Made by a program: the position numbers and the translations under genes. Positions 22,362 through 34,600 of a stretch of 64,000 nt of DNA are shown in pieces (the first letter of the stretch is position 1; the number at the start of each line of letters is the position of its first letter). Below the pieces are notes generated by a model. That model was not told the origin of the DNA and ran no database searches. It was given only the letters and a program-made list of their open reading frames with translations. This DNA is from Pleodorina starrii (lineage: Eukaryota > Chlorophyta > Chlorophyceae > Chlamydomonadales > Volvocaceae), in the NCBI GenBank assembly GCA_030267565.1, contig BRXU01000009.1, positions 2,502,001 through 2,566,000 of the forward strand, given 5' to 3'.

Positions 22362-25300
22362 AACGGTGCAAATCATGCATCGCAAAAGCAGCGCGCGGAG
22401 ACGGTCTATTCCTGCGAGCTCGCAGATCACGTCGTGCCTCTGACAGGTACGCTGGACACCATTTACTTTCAACGTGTAGGACTGACTGCCGCTCGGTGGT
22501 CGCCTTTGACAGAGGTGCTCCCCCTGGAAAGTGGTTGGCTGGTTGCAAACTGTTGACGGTACGGAGGGTACGGAGAAGGTCGCGGACAGCCCGCGACCTG
22601 GCCCGCGACCGGACAGCGCATCGAAGAGGATTGCTCCAGAACAAAGGCCTAAGTTATACAGATAGTGGTAAATTGCGGCGAAAAGCCATTAGCCAGGGCC
22701 GAGTTTGGGGGCGCCCGGCGCGAATTCCCACCTTCCCTTCGTAGCCCACGAAACGCCCATTTCTCCTGCGTACGAACATGGCCTGCGAGCTGCGACCTCA
22801 TCCGGATTTCGCGGCGGCTCGGTGCACCTCTGGGGCTTCTTTCCTGTCACCGAGCGATCCCAGAACATGAAAAGGTCCATTACGGCTTTAGCAATTGCAA
22901 TGTGCTGCTGTTTCAGCGAAGCTCGTCTTGATCGTCCAAACCTCGAATCCTCACCCGCCGTCGCGATCAGTACAGGATCGCTGCGAAAAACCAAACACAC
23001 ATACGTTCGCCAAAGTTCTCGCAAGTGTTTTTGCGCTACAAACAAACAAGGGACAGGAAAACGCACAGGTAAATATGTACTTCCGCTGACCAAATGAACC
23101 AGCCAGCTCAAAGCGTCATCTCGAGCTCTGCGACCGTGCATCCTCACCAACATCATCGTTCTCTCTCATCCCAGTCCCAATCCCTTCTTTCGCACCCCAA
23201 CTCCATCCCCTTTGCATGAATGAAGCCATGAACCGAGAATCACAATGGGCCCGAAAGGATCACCCGCGCACTCCCCTTGAAATTTTTTAACCGTGTTTAA
23301 GTGGGCTCAAAAGGAGGTCCCCCCTCATGGGCGCCTGCGGCCCAGGACGCAGGCGGAAGCAATCACATTCGCCGCTCTGCAGGCCGGGTGTAAGGGAGGC
23401 TGGGCGCGCGCACCGGGGTGCCGTCCGCAGCCCCGACGAATGCAGCTGCTGCCACCCCCGCCCCAACCTGCCGCTCCGCCCCGTCCGCAAGGCGCGGCAC
23501 AGTCTGCATTCTGCAGGCTTTGGCGTTGCAACGGAGCTCGAGGCGGCCGTCCACAAAGGCAGTCCGTGACGATGGATGAGCGCCGTACCAGTACACAACG
23601 AAAAACCGCTAATCGGTGCACGGATTCGCCGACAAGTACAAGGAAGGATGGCTCCCTTCAGCAGGTACTGCCGCGCCCGGTCCGTACCCGCGTAACGTAT
23701 GGTTTCAGCATGAGAACGTAGTACAGTTTTCAGTATAGTTTTCAGTACATACAGTTTTCAGTACAGTTTTCAGTACGGTATTGTTTTCACTACCGCACGT
23801 GTTCCAATACGGTTTCACGGCACCCCATGGCGTGGGAGGACGCGGTGGTGGCCCGGCTCCCACTCCGACACAACACAGGGCGCCTAGCCTTAACAACAAC
23901 ATCCGTTTGCGTCCACTGCAAAACGGTTAAATTTAAAAACCATTAAACAAGACCAACATCGACCCTCTTCGATGCAAGCCAGCACCCGTTAGCCAGTCCC
24001 TCTTCCTCCCTCTTTCCACTTTTCTCTCCGCTTTCCCTTTTGTTCCGCTCTGTATTAGCCATCAAGATGTTCTTGCCGCACCCAGCCTGCGCCCAGTGTC
24101 AGTGTCAGAGTTGGCGCAAGCCAACGTCGGGGCCTGACAGTGTGCGTCTTCACTTTCGCGTCGGCTCCCCCGCCCTTTCCCCCTTCTTCAGTCACGGCAC
24201 CGGTAAGAGTGCCTAACGAAAGCAGGCTGGCTCCTTCCGGCGGCAACAGAGCGACCAGAGGCTGGCGTCCCGGCGGCACCCTCGGGGAGGCCAGCGGGCG
24301 GCCCCTGCTAAATGCACCCACCATTAATTGCGTCGAAAAGCGGTTTTGAATTGACGACCGTCTAGCCCCGGCGGGGCCGTCTCCGTCCCTTCGCTGCGGT
24401 GTCTTCTTTTTTATTGCCCCGGCGGCAGCACGAAAGAACGAGCTGTTCGTTGCCCAAGGTGGGCGTTGCTGCCCCATGATACTAGAGCCGCCCCTGAACG
24501 GTTGCGTCTTCGACCTTCTCCAGTTAGGGCGCCTTATGAGTCTGACGGGTGGCATAGGGCACCTTGTCAGTCTGATGGGTGGCAGACGGCTAATACGGTA
24601 CTTGGTGCCCTGGTCGGCTCACTCCCCCGGACTGGTCTACCTCCGTTCTCCTACGGGTACGGGTACCTGCTTTCCGGGGGTTTGCCCCCTAAGGTTGGCT
24701 GTCCAAAGTCGAGTCTCTAGTTCGCTTGGGCCCGCGTCCCCGCGATTTGGGCTCCGCAGCAGTGTCTGGTGCGGCACACCTCTCTGGTCCCGTCTACACC
24801 GGCTCATCTATGAGCCAGGACTCGAAATTTGTTGGTTGTTCGTTGTTGGTTAAGTGGGCTCCGAAACCCGTCGGAAGGGTATCGCCGGCTGGGCCAGCTG
24901 GCAGCGCGCTGCAACGGACTCGAAATCGATGGTCAAAGCGTGTCAAAGGGACCCAGCGGATCATCGGCAGCACGGGCAGGGCGGCGCGGCGCCGCGAACC
25001 TCCAGCGTTTTCCGAGTCTCTCTCGCTCCTGCTGCTGCTGCTGCAATGCCGCAGGTGCGCACATCGAACTGCGGCCCCGGGCCCCCCGCGAACCTCAGCG
25101 CTGCGGGAACAAAACATCAGTACGGTGCAAATCCACAGCCGCGGTCTGTGAGGAAGGCACGCAAATCCACGGCCTGCGGTTTCGAGATTGGTAGTCTAAA
25201 AACTCTCTGCTGCTCACGGCTCAACTCCTTTTGGGGCCACTCTCTTTTTGGGTGAAGCTCATCCTCGGATCCTGCTTTGCCCAGACGCCTCGTAGTGCGG

Positions 25301-25469
25301 TAACTACCAAACGATCAACGACCAACTGCCAACATTCCTGCATGCACACGAACCCTCAGCGCGTCAGCTGGAGGATGGCGCGCTCCACTGTGCTCCACTG
25401 CGCTCCCGCAGCCGCCCGCAGCGACCGACCCCCGACCCCATAAAACGGCAAGCGCCCCTCAGGCCTAGC
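22362..25469. other. intergenic, no gene recognised
   Basis: No domain-bearing frame was found. Notable are GTACGG- and CGCGACC-rich words at 22556-22620, five near-copies of CAGTTTTCAGTA at 23722-23780, and a local duplication of the type GTCTGA(C/T)GGGTGGCA at 24540-24590. Confidence 0.5.
23722..23780 (+). repeat. short tandem CAGTTTTCAGTA-like repeat
   Basis: Five imperfect copies of a roughly 12-bp unit, low in GC compared with its surroundings. Confidence 0.7.
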
Positions 25470-25474
25470 TTACA
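25470..25474 (-). terminator. candidate TGTAA polyadenylation signal of the ARM-repeat gene
   Basis: TTACA on the + strand (TGTAA on the minus strand) lies about 170 bp past the predicted stop at 25642, a normal 3' UTR length in this lineage. Confidence 0.45.
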
Positions 25475-25585
25475 ACCGTAGCTGGGAAATGCAAATACCG
25501 TAACCAGCCCGCCTCCTGGCGAGCACCTGCAACCCCTTAGTAGGCACAGCGCGTTTAGCCCTAGACCCCCCTCCTACACAAAGGG

Positions 25586-25587
<2 letters not shown>

Positions 25588-25620
<33 letters not shown>
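25588..25620. repeat. (GA)n microsatellite in the 3' UTR of the ARM-repeat gene
   Basis: About 16 perfect GA units, directly after the predicted stop codon of the minus-strand gene. Confidence 0.9.
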
Positions 25621-25623
<3 letters not shown>

Positions 25624-25641
25624 GCGCGCGCCGAGATGAGA

Positions 25642-28600
25642 TTACCGCCGGACCGCGCCCCATCGCGCCGGAGACCCCGCCGTCGCCGGGCTGTTGCCGC
25701 CCGTGCCCGCGGAGCGGTAGCCACTGCCGCGGCCGGCGAGTGCGGCGGCGGCCGCGCTGCCGGGGCCTGCACTCCAGGTGAGGGAGCTGGTGGTGTTGGC
25801 CAGCAGAGCCACCTCCTGCGGGTATGTAGGTAGGCAGGTAGGTAGGTAGGTAGGTAGGTAGGGGGGCGTATGGCATAGGCCGATGGTCGCATGGATGAGC
25901 CGTTCGTTTCCGCAGTGGACCCACAAAGACTCGAACGGTGCATACCGCACCTGGAGAGATGCGGTACGGTGCTAACAACGTTTTTTTTCGAGCCTGAGAT
26001 TGACAAGCCTGGCCTAACGGGACGCCTGGTTCTACAGAGCCATTCTCGCTCTGCCTTCTTCATCAACCCCCCTGGCGGTTGCAGTTGCGGTTGCGGCCGT
26101 TGCGCGTTGCCGGTGCCGTACCTGCTGAATCATAGCCAGCTCGTCGTCGTCGCTCATGACGCTGCTCCCTCCGCCACTGATCTGCGGATGCAAAGCTCGC
26201 GAATCCGAGGACGACACCGGCGGCTGCAGCGGCCGGGGTGGCGGCGGCACCGCCGTCGCTGCCGGCGTGCCGCCGTAAAACCTCGTCGGACTGGGGCCGG
26301 GGCTCCCGGCTAAGGATCCCCGGCCGGGCAGCGGCAGCGCCGCCGCCGGCGCGAAGGCCGCCGCCGCAGCCCCGTTCAGGCTGACGCGCGGGGTGCTGTT
26401 GGCTCTGGCGACACCAGCGGCGGCGGCGCCGGCGGCGGCAGCGTCGCCGCCAGGCGGCAGCGCCTGCCCGCTGCCGCTCGTTGTACGACTGATTCGCGCG
26501 AATCGCAGGCCCACGGCGGCGGCGGCGGCGCTACCAGTTGCGACGCCGCTGGTGTGAGGCTCGCGAGGCGTGCCCGGGACAGAGGACGATGCCGCCGTCG
26601 GCGCCGCGGCGGTGCCGTACATCATGCCGGCGCCGCCGGAGCCGGTGCTGGAGGCGCGGAGATACAGGCTGCCTTTGTGCGGTTGCAACGGGCTGTCAAG
26701 TTGGTGCTGGGCGAGCCCAGAGGCTGAGGATGCCGAGGTCGAGCAGTTGGGTGGCCGTGGCTGAGGCGGCAGGGGCGCATCGGGCGGCGCCGCGCTCGAC
26801 GCGTTGTGTTGTTGGTGGTTCTGGAGATGCTGCCCTAGCTGCTGCTGCTGCTGCTGCTGCGGCGGCGGCGGAAGCGGCTGGTGTCCCTGCTGTTGCTGGT
26901 CGAGATGGTGCGGAGCGGCTTCCGGCTGCTGTGGCGCCGGCTGCAGCGGCTGCTGTGACGGCTGCGGGCGCTGCTGCGCGTCAGGACCCGACACCGGCTG
27001 CGCCTGCGCCTGCGGCGCCAGCAGCGGCGGCGGCGGCGGCGACGGCGGGTGGTGGTGGTGGGTGGCACCCGCAACGCCGCGCGCGGGGGGGTAGCCCGGC
27101 GGCGGTGAGGAGTGGCGGGCGCCGCCGCCGAGCTCCTGTGGAGGGGGACGCGGGGAGCGGCAAGGACGGGATTGCGATCGCGCCCCCAAGAACAGGTACG
27201 CCGGTTGCCTCACTTGACGACGCCCTTCTCAATTCGATAAGGTCATGGGGCGAGCCGGGCCTGTACCTGGCAGACGGGTGAGCACCGGAGCCTTTTCTCG
27301 AAGCCTTGTGAGTGTTTGGTCGTACACACCGGTACCGATACACGCGAGGGGGATGGGGTGGCAACGGCGGAGTGGAAAGCACATCCTGCTCCGCTGCCGC
27401 GGGCGAGCGGCGCAGCGGGGCGCCGTGGATAACCCCTGGACTAACCCGGTCCCGACCCGACTTGCTCGCTGAGCCCCCGAGACCCCGCACGCCGCAGAAC
27501 CTGCGCAGCCCACCCACCTCCAGTGCCCCGGTGCTGATCGGCAACCGCCCCTGGATCGAACTGGCACTCTCCAGCGCAGCCGAAGAGGTGCCAGGCATCA
27601 TACCGCCCATACCGCCGCCGCCACCGCCGGCCGCCGCCGCGGCGGCAGCGGCCGGGCTAGGGCCCGCCGAGGCCGCGGACGTGGGCTCCAGGGCCGCGGA
27701 TGCGGCCGCCTCCAATTGGGCCCTATGTTGGGCCAGTGTGTGGGCGAGGGCGAAACGGAGCGAGCGGCAGGTGGGGGTGTTGATGATGATGGCGGCCCGA
27801 AAGCCGCCGCGGCGCGGTACGCAGCCCGTAATACACATACACGCCACACGCGCGTGCATCAGCCCATAACACACACACACGCACGCACCTGCACAACTCC
27901 GCATTGGCCAACTGCTGCGCCAACGGCGACAACGACGCACGCACCAGCCACCGGATGCGGGCCCTGCGGGGCGGAGGGCAGCGGCGGCCGCGGGTTAGAC
28001 CGAGTCGACGAGACGGCGACGGCGACCGTCTTTAGATCGAATCAATGCGACGGCGACGGTTTTGGTCCTTAAAGCGGCGCTGCTGCGAGTGCCGGTTGGG
28101 GGTCTATCTGTACATGGGAATACGGTATGGCCACGCGTGAATACACGGCCAGGCGGGGCGAGGTCAGCGAGTCGCCGTTGGGCCAGTGGCACAGCCCCTT
28201 GTCCTGTTGCTGTGTGTGGGGGAGGTTAAGCGCGAGCGCCCGCCGCGGCGGCCCCTCCGCAGTCAGTGATCCCCCAATGCACACCTGTTGTCCGGCGACT
28301 TCGCGGCGAGCAGGAACAGCATCCACGCAACCTGGCGGCGTCGCTCCTGCGCCGCCACCGCCGCCGCACCATGCAACCCCGCCGCCGCCGGCGGCGGCGG
28401 CGGCGGCTGCGCCGCCGCCGCCGCGGACCGCGCCACCGCGCCCGGCCCAGCTGGCGCCGCCGCCGCGGCGCCGCCACCGCCGGCGGCCGCCGGCGCGCCG
28501 GACAGCGCGCCGTTCGCGACGCGTTGAAAGGCCTGCGCCGCGGATCCGGCGAGCTCCGCCCACCAGGCCTGGCTGCCGGGTCCGGCGGTGGCGCCGTCGG

Positions 28601-31600
28601 CATCGGCGGCGGACGCCGAAGGCCCCGCGAGCAAGCCGCTGACCATGAGGCCGGTGTTGTGGTCTAGGGCGACGGACTCCACGGGCGCAGCCTCCAGGGG
28701 CGGCAGCGACCCACGGGACGTTGTGGCGAGCGACGGCTGCATTGGCAAACGCAGCAACGCAACGCACAGCACAGCAGGGAGGAGGGGGGACGATGTAGTG
28801 CTGTGCTGCGTTTGCCAATGCACAGCTTTGCGTGCGTGAGGGAGCAGCCGAGAGGACAGCATCTAGCGCACCTTGCCAGCAGGCGCCGCCTTGTTGCCCG
28901 GTTGTTGCTGCTGTTGCTGCTGCTGCCGGCGCTGCACATCCAGCGCATCGGCGGCGTCCGCCACGGCTGTGAGTACCACCGCCGCGTCGCGGACCGCCGC
29001 CGCCGCCAGGCCATCCGCCGGCATCAGCGCGCGCACCGACGCGTACCACGGTCCGCGGGCCGCCTGCAGGCGCTGCTGCTGCGCTAGCCAAGCCGCGTAG
29101 CTGCCGCCGCCAGCTGCCGCCGCCGCCGCCGCCGAGTGCGGTACCGGCGGCGCCAGCGGGGCGTACGGCACGTACAGCGCCAGGACGAGCACGTCGACGA
29201 GGTTGAGTTCGAAGACCTCTCGAGACGGCGCATCGAGGTGGATGCGGCTGCGGACGACGAGCCACTCGATTGCGAGTGCAGCGGCGAGCGAGGTCGAGGC
29301 GTCTGGAGGAGCGGAGGGGTCGTGAGAAGCGGCAGCGGCGGGGCGGCGGCGGCGTCAGGCAGCCGGGTCAGGCACTCACCCCCGTGCTCGCAAGCGCATG
29401 CCCCCGGAACCCGTTGGCGCATCCAATAATCGTGATCGGTCTTCCCTACCCGCGCGCAGCTTGGCCGCCGCCGCCGCCGCCGACCCGCGGGTCAGCACAC
29501 AGTGAATGAAGAATGCGTGTTGCGGTGGGCCAAAACCGTATAATGTGCAGTACCGTATCAAAACATGTACGGTCCCGTACCGTGCCGTACGTACCTGTGG
29601 CTACCAGGAGCTTGAACAGCGCAACCGCCAGCCCAGACCGCTCCTGCGATGCAGCAACAGCAACAGCACCCGCAGCAGCAGCAGCTCAGCAGCAACGGCA
29701 GCACGCGCGTGTGCACGCCGGCACGGACGCGAGCAAAAGCACATACACACGCATACGCATACATACATACACACACACGCATACTCGTGTGCGCGCACCT
29801 CGAGCCTCGCCAGATTGGCGCTGCTCTCCCGCGTAGCCGCCACCAGCGCCTCACACGCCGCCGCCACGGCGCGCGACACCGCCGCCCGCGACGCCGCGGC
29901 GGCGTCCCGCAACCGCGCTGCCGCCGTCTCCCCGGCCGCCGCCGCGTCGCCCTGCCCGCCATTCCATGAACCCCGGCCAAGCTGCCGCTGGCGCTGCTGC
30001 TGCTGTTGCTGCTGCTGGCCGTGATTGTACGGCAGACAGCTGGGCAGCGGCGGCGGCGGCGCCGTCAGCGCCTCCGCCGTCGCCAGCAGGAGCTCCCCTA
30101 GCAGCGACACGCCGCCGAGCTCCCTCACGTACGACTTGTTGCCGCCGTTGAGCTCAACGCACGCACACATAAGGCCCAGCAGGGCGCGCAGCAGCCGCGA
30201 CAGCGCCGCCGCCGCCGCGGCGTCCGCCGCCGCATCCGCCGCCGTGTACGGCGCCGGCGGCAGCGCCGGCGAGCGGACATCCGGCGACTGCCCGTTGGCC
30301 TCGCCGTCGCCAACGCTGCTGCCATCGGCGGCGGCGGCGGCGCCGCCGCCGCCACCGGTGAGCACCCGCAACGGCAGTGCCGCGAACGCGTCGCGCAGCA
30401 AATCCAACGCCACCTCCAGGCCACCCTGTACGGCAACTGCCTCCTGGTTCGCGTGGTTGCCCGCCGCCAGCTCCGTCAGCGCCGCCGCCGCCATGGCGGC
30501 GTCGGCGCTCTGACCGAGCCCGCAGCGCCGTACCGCTGCCACCAGCGTCGCCGGCAGGCCTGCCGCGCGGGCGGTGTTCTTGACAAACGTATTCGCGCGC
30601 AGCATGGCAGATAGTAGCTTAAGCGCCGCCGGCGCAGCGGCGCCGCCGGCCCGTACGATATCCGCCGCCGCCGTCAGCCCGCCCTGCGAAACGAGCTCGT
30701 TCTGGAGGTCCGTGTCGCCGTCAATCAGTACGGCGAGAGCACCGGCGGCCAGGCCCGGAACTCCTCCGGCCGCCGCCGCGTCCGCGCCGGCCGCCGCCTC
30801 GCCGCTAGCGGCGGCGGCGGCCGCCGCCGCCGCCAGGGGCTGGTTTCGGAGCAGCTGCAGCAGCACCGCCAGCGCGCCAGTGGACATGACAGCGGACTTG
30901 GCGTTCGCACTCCCGCCGCGCAGTAGCGCCCCCAGCAGCGCCGCCAGCGCTGCCGCCGCCGCCGCCAGTTCCGCTAGGCCAGCTGCCGTACTACCGCTGC
31001 CGCCGCCAGCGGGATGCTTCGCGGCGGCGGCGTCTTGGCAGCAGCACCCAAGCCACTCCACCGTCGCCGGCACCACGCCCAGCGCCAGCGCCACCGACTG
31101 GGCGGCGGCATGCTGGTCCACGACTGCCGTTAGCGTCCGTACGGCAGCCGTACGGACCTCCACGTCGAGCCGCTCGTCCCGCAGCAGGTCGTTGAGGGGG
31201 TGCAGGACACCCAGCGCGACCAGGGCTTCCTGGGGAAGCGATGTTCGAGAATTGGGATAAGCAGGGCCACACAAACACAAATCTAAGGCTCGCAGAAGAG
31301 AAGACAGGAGGAAACTGTCGTGTGTGGTGTCAGGAGACTACCGGCCGGGCCAGAGCCAACACAGGCATAAACCCCGTGCTACTCGCAACAGACCGCCCGC
31401 GCCCGCGCCCGAGGACGTCCCACGCCACCCGCCTGAGTGCCCGGGCTCTCGCGCGTTGCCGCCGCCAGCGCCTCCAGCACCGCCGCCGTCAGCGGGCCGG
31501 TGTCGTCCACCACCACCTCGCTGGACCTGTGGAGGTGGAGATGGGGGTGGGGGGGGGTGAGGGTGAAGGGGGTAAAATGAACCCTCAAGATGGGTCCGCA

Positions 31601-34600
31601 GCGAGGTGCCGCGTTGGGGCCGTGTGTGCGTGTGCGTGTGCGTGCCGAGTTACCCGACTGGCCTCTATCTCTCTGGCCATTTGTCTCAGTCGGTCTAGTC
31701 GGCGCAGCACCCGCCCACCTGGCCTTGCGCTGCCGCGCCTGCACCGCCAGCAGCGACACCAGCAGCGGCATCAGGCCGTGCTCCCGGGCCGCCAGCTTGT
31801 TGGCCGCGTTGCCTGCGGAGCGGGGTGGAGTGTGGAGTGGAATGGAGGCGGAATGGCGGAATGGAGGGAGCACGCGGGGACGACGGTTGCGCCCCCAGAG
31901 AGGCCACGACCGCACCGCGAGCCGCACCAGCACGGCCTCGCCACACAACCATGCCCTCCAGTGCGCACCAGTGCGGTCCCCGCATCACCTAGCGTGGCGC
32001 GTCGCGGAGCGCCAGCCGCGGCGGACGGGCGAGCAGCAGGCCCGACCGCAACAAGTGGCCCGGCTGCGAGCGAACAGAGAGGGCCCCGGCTCCTGCCAGC
32101 AACAGAGGGGCCCGCGGGATGCTGGAATCCAGGGCGGGTGTCGGTGCGCGCGCAGCGCTGAGACCAGCCGGGCACGGGCGCCGTGGCTTGCAGCGCCGCT
32201 TTGCGACCCCGCGGAGCACCGATGAGTGCCCGATGAATTGGATGAATGAATATACAATGTAAAAACCACCGCAACCACCACTGTACCACCACCCGCAGCC
32301 ACCACCGTATGTGGTATGTGGTCCCACCTTGCAGCGCCAGTCGCAGCGTGCGGCAGGTGGCTACTCGCAGCTGGAAGACGTCCATGACGCCCGGCCGCAT
32401 CAGGCTGCCCAGCAGGGTGGCCAGCACACCCAGACCGCCAGCCAGCCGCAGCTCATCCTGCGGGAAGAGGGAGAGGGAGAGGGGGCAATGGTAGTGGAAA
32501 CCGGGGAATATTCAGAGGATTTCGCAACGGAGAAGGAGACGGCGTTAGCGAACGGGGAGAGGGAGAGGGGGAGTCTGAAGAGTCTCGAGACAACAGTCAC
32601 AAGCACGCGCACGCGCACGCAAGCCGCCCGCCCCACCTGCGCCCCCGGGGCGTGCACCAACAGCATATCCAGTATCGACAACAGTAAAGCCGCCAGCTTG
32701 GAATGGTGCACGCCCGCCGTCTCATGGTGAAGCAGCAGCAGCACGCCGTACATGCCACCGGCGGCGGCGAAGCGGCTGCAGACCGTGTCCTCCTGGGCGG
32801 AGGCGGCGGCGTCCGCCGCCGCCGCCGCAAAGGGCGAGCCGCGGCCGCCGCTGCCGCCGCCGGCGGCGGACTGCGACGGCGGCGGCGGCGGCGCCGCGGC
32901 CATGAGCCGCAGCAGCACCTTGATGGCGGCGGAGGGCGTGCAGTAATCGCAGTACGACGTCGCGTCGTGGGAGCCGTAGAAGCAGCTGCCGCTGGTCGTG
33001 AAGTCGAGCGGCACGCGGCCGACGAGGTACATTCGCGGCGGTCGGCCGCTGCCGAATGATCCCGAGGCGGTGTGGTTGGGCCGCACGTGCACATCGGTGA
33101 ACGCCGGCGGCGGCGCTGCCGCCACCGCCGCCGCCGCGGCGGCGGCGGCGGAAGCGGCGGATCCGGACGAAGTCCTGGCCAGCAGGTGCTGCTGCTGCTT
33201 GTGCTGGGGGAGCTGCTGGGAGTGGGCGTGGCCGCCGGAGGGCGGCGCGGAGTGCGTGTGGTGGTGGTGGTGTTCGGCATGGGCCATGGAGTTCTTCTGC
33301 ACCTGGATCTGCTTCCGCAGCGTCAGGCCGTGCAGCAGGTCTGCGCTTTCCTGTGGGACACAGGGCGCGGGAACAACGCAGCAACGCAGGAAAGGGGGGG
33401 AGGGGGGCGTTCGGAAGGGAAGGGGAGGGGCACGGCGCAACGCTGCGGATACACGGGATGGACCGTGAGGTGCGGGGTGGTGCGGGGTGCGGCGCGGGTG
33501 AATGGCTGCTGCTGCGGCGGCGGCGGCGGCAAGTTTGGCCGCCCCCGCGCTTTGCCGCGTCCGTCCTCCCGCGCGCGTGCGCATGCCCTCCACTGCGCGG
33601 TGCGCGCACATAAGACGCATACGGACAACCACCAACACTCGGGCACCGTAACAACCACACACTCGCGCGGCGAAGAAGGAAGGAGATCCGCACGCTCGCC
33701 TGGGCGTGCGGTCCATCACTTCGTCGCCGCCTGGCCATCAGCGTGCAGTGTCGCGCGGAGCGAGCAGCGCGCGCACGTGTACCCGACCCCAAGCTACAGC
33801 CCTCCACCTCCACACCGCACTTGCCTCCAGCAGAAAGGCCATCTCCTCCGCCGCGCCCGCCGCCACCAGGGCAGCGCCCGTGGCACCGCCGCTGAGGTAC
33901 ACCGCCGCCTCCGCCGCCTGCCAGGCCACGCCCATGTCGCCGTGCGCCACCAACTGCGGCAAAGGGGCGGGCAAGGGGAGGCCGGGGACAGAGAAGAAAC
34001 CGACCGCGGCGATGGGACAGCGGCGACGCATGCAAGACGGAAAATGATGCAGGCGGAAGAACCGCAGGCGGGAGAAGGGGAGGGCCATGAATGATACACG
34101 CGGTGTACAGACGGTGCAGGGAGGGTATCGGGGTCGAGCTCGGACGGGTGAAGTGCGGTGCTTTTGCAAGGGCGGCACCTCTTGACGAAGGATCGTCCCT
34201 GCCACGGGGGAAGGGGCTAATGGCTTGGCGGGTGGAAGATTGGGTTCTGCGAGGGGAGGCGTGCAGCCGCGGAGCAGAAGCTCCAAGCGAGGAAGCCCAA
34301 CACGTGCTGCAGGCGGGGACGACTGCCTGCCATTTGCGCCATCCGCTGTAGCACATCCGCTACACCACTACCTCTGCGCCCACGCAATCGGCCTTCCCCC
34401 AGCCCATCTCATCCCCCTCCCCCGCCGCCGCCTCCCAGCGGCCCGCCCCGCCCCGCACCTGCACCAGCAGCAGCGGCAGCCCCAGCTCCGCCGCCGCCAA
34501 CTGGTTGGCCTCGCAGTCACACAGGAGCGTCTTGAGCGTCGCCAGCGACTCGCGCAGCGGGCACAGCCGCCGGCGCAGCAGCGCGCCACCGACGGCCGCC

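Noticed and set aside
22665..23156. Overlapping frames around 22.7-23.1 kb that might be a small gene
   Set aside because: Both strands are open by chance; no start context, domain or intron support.
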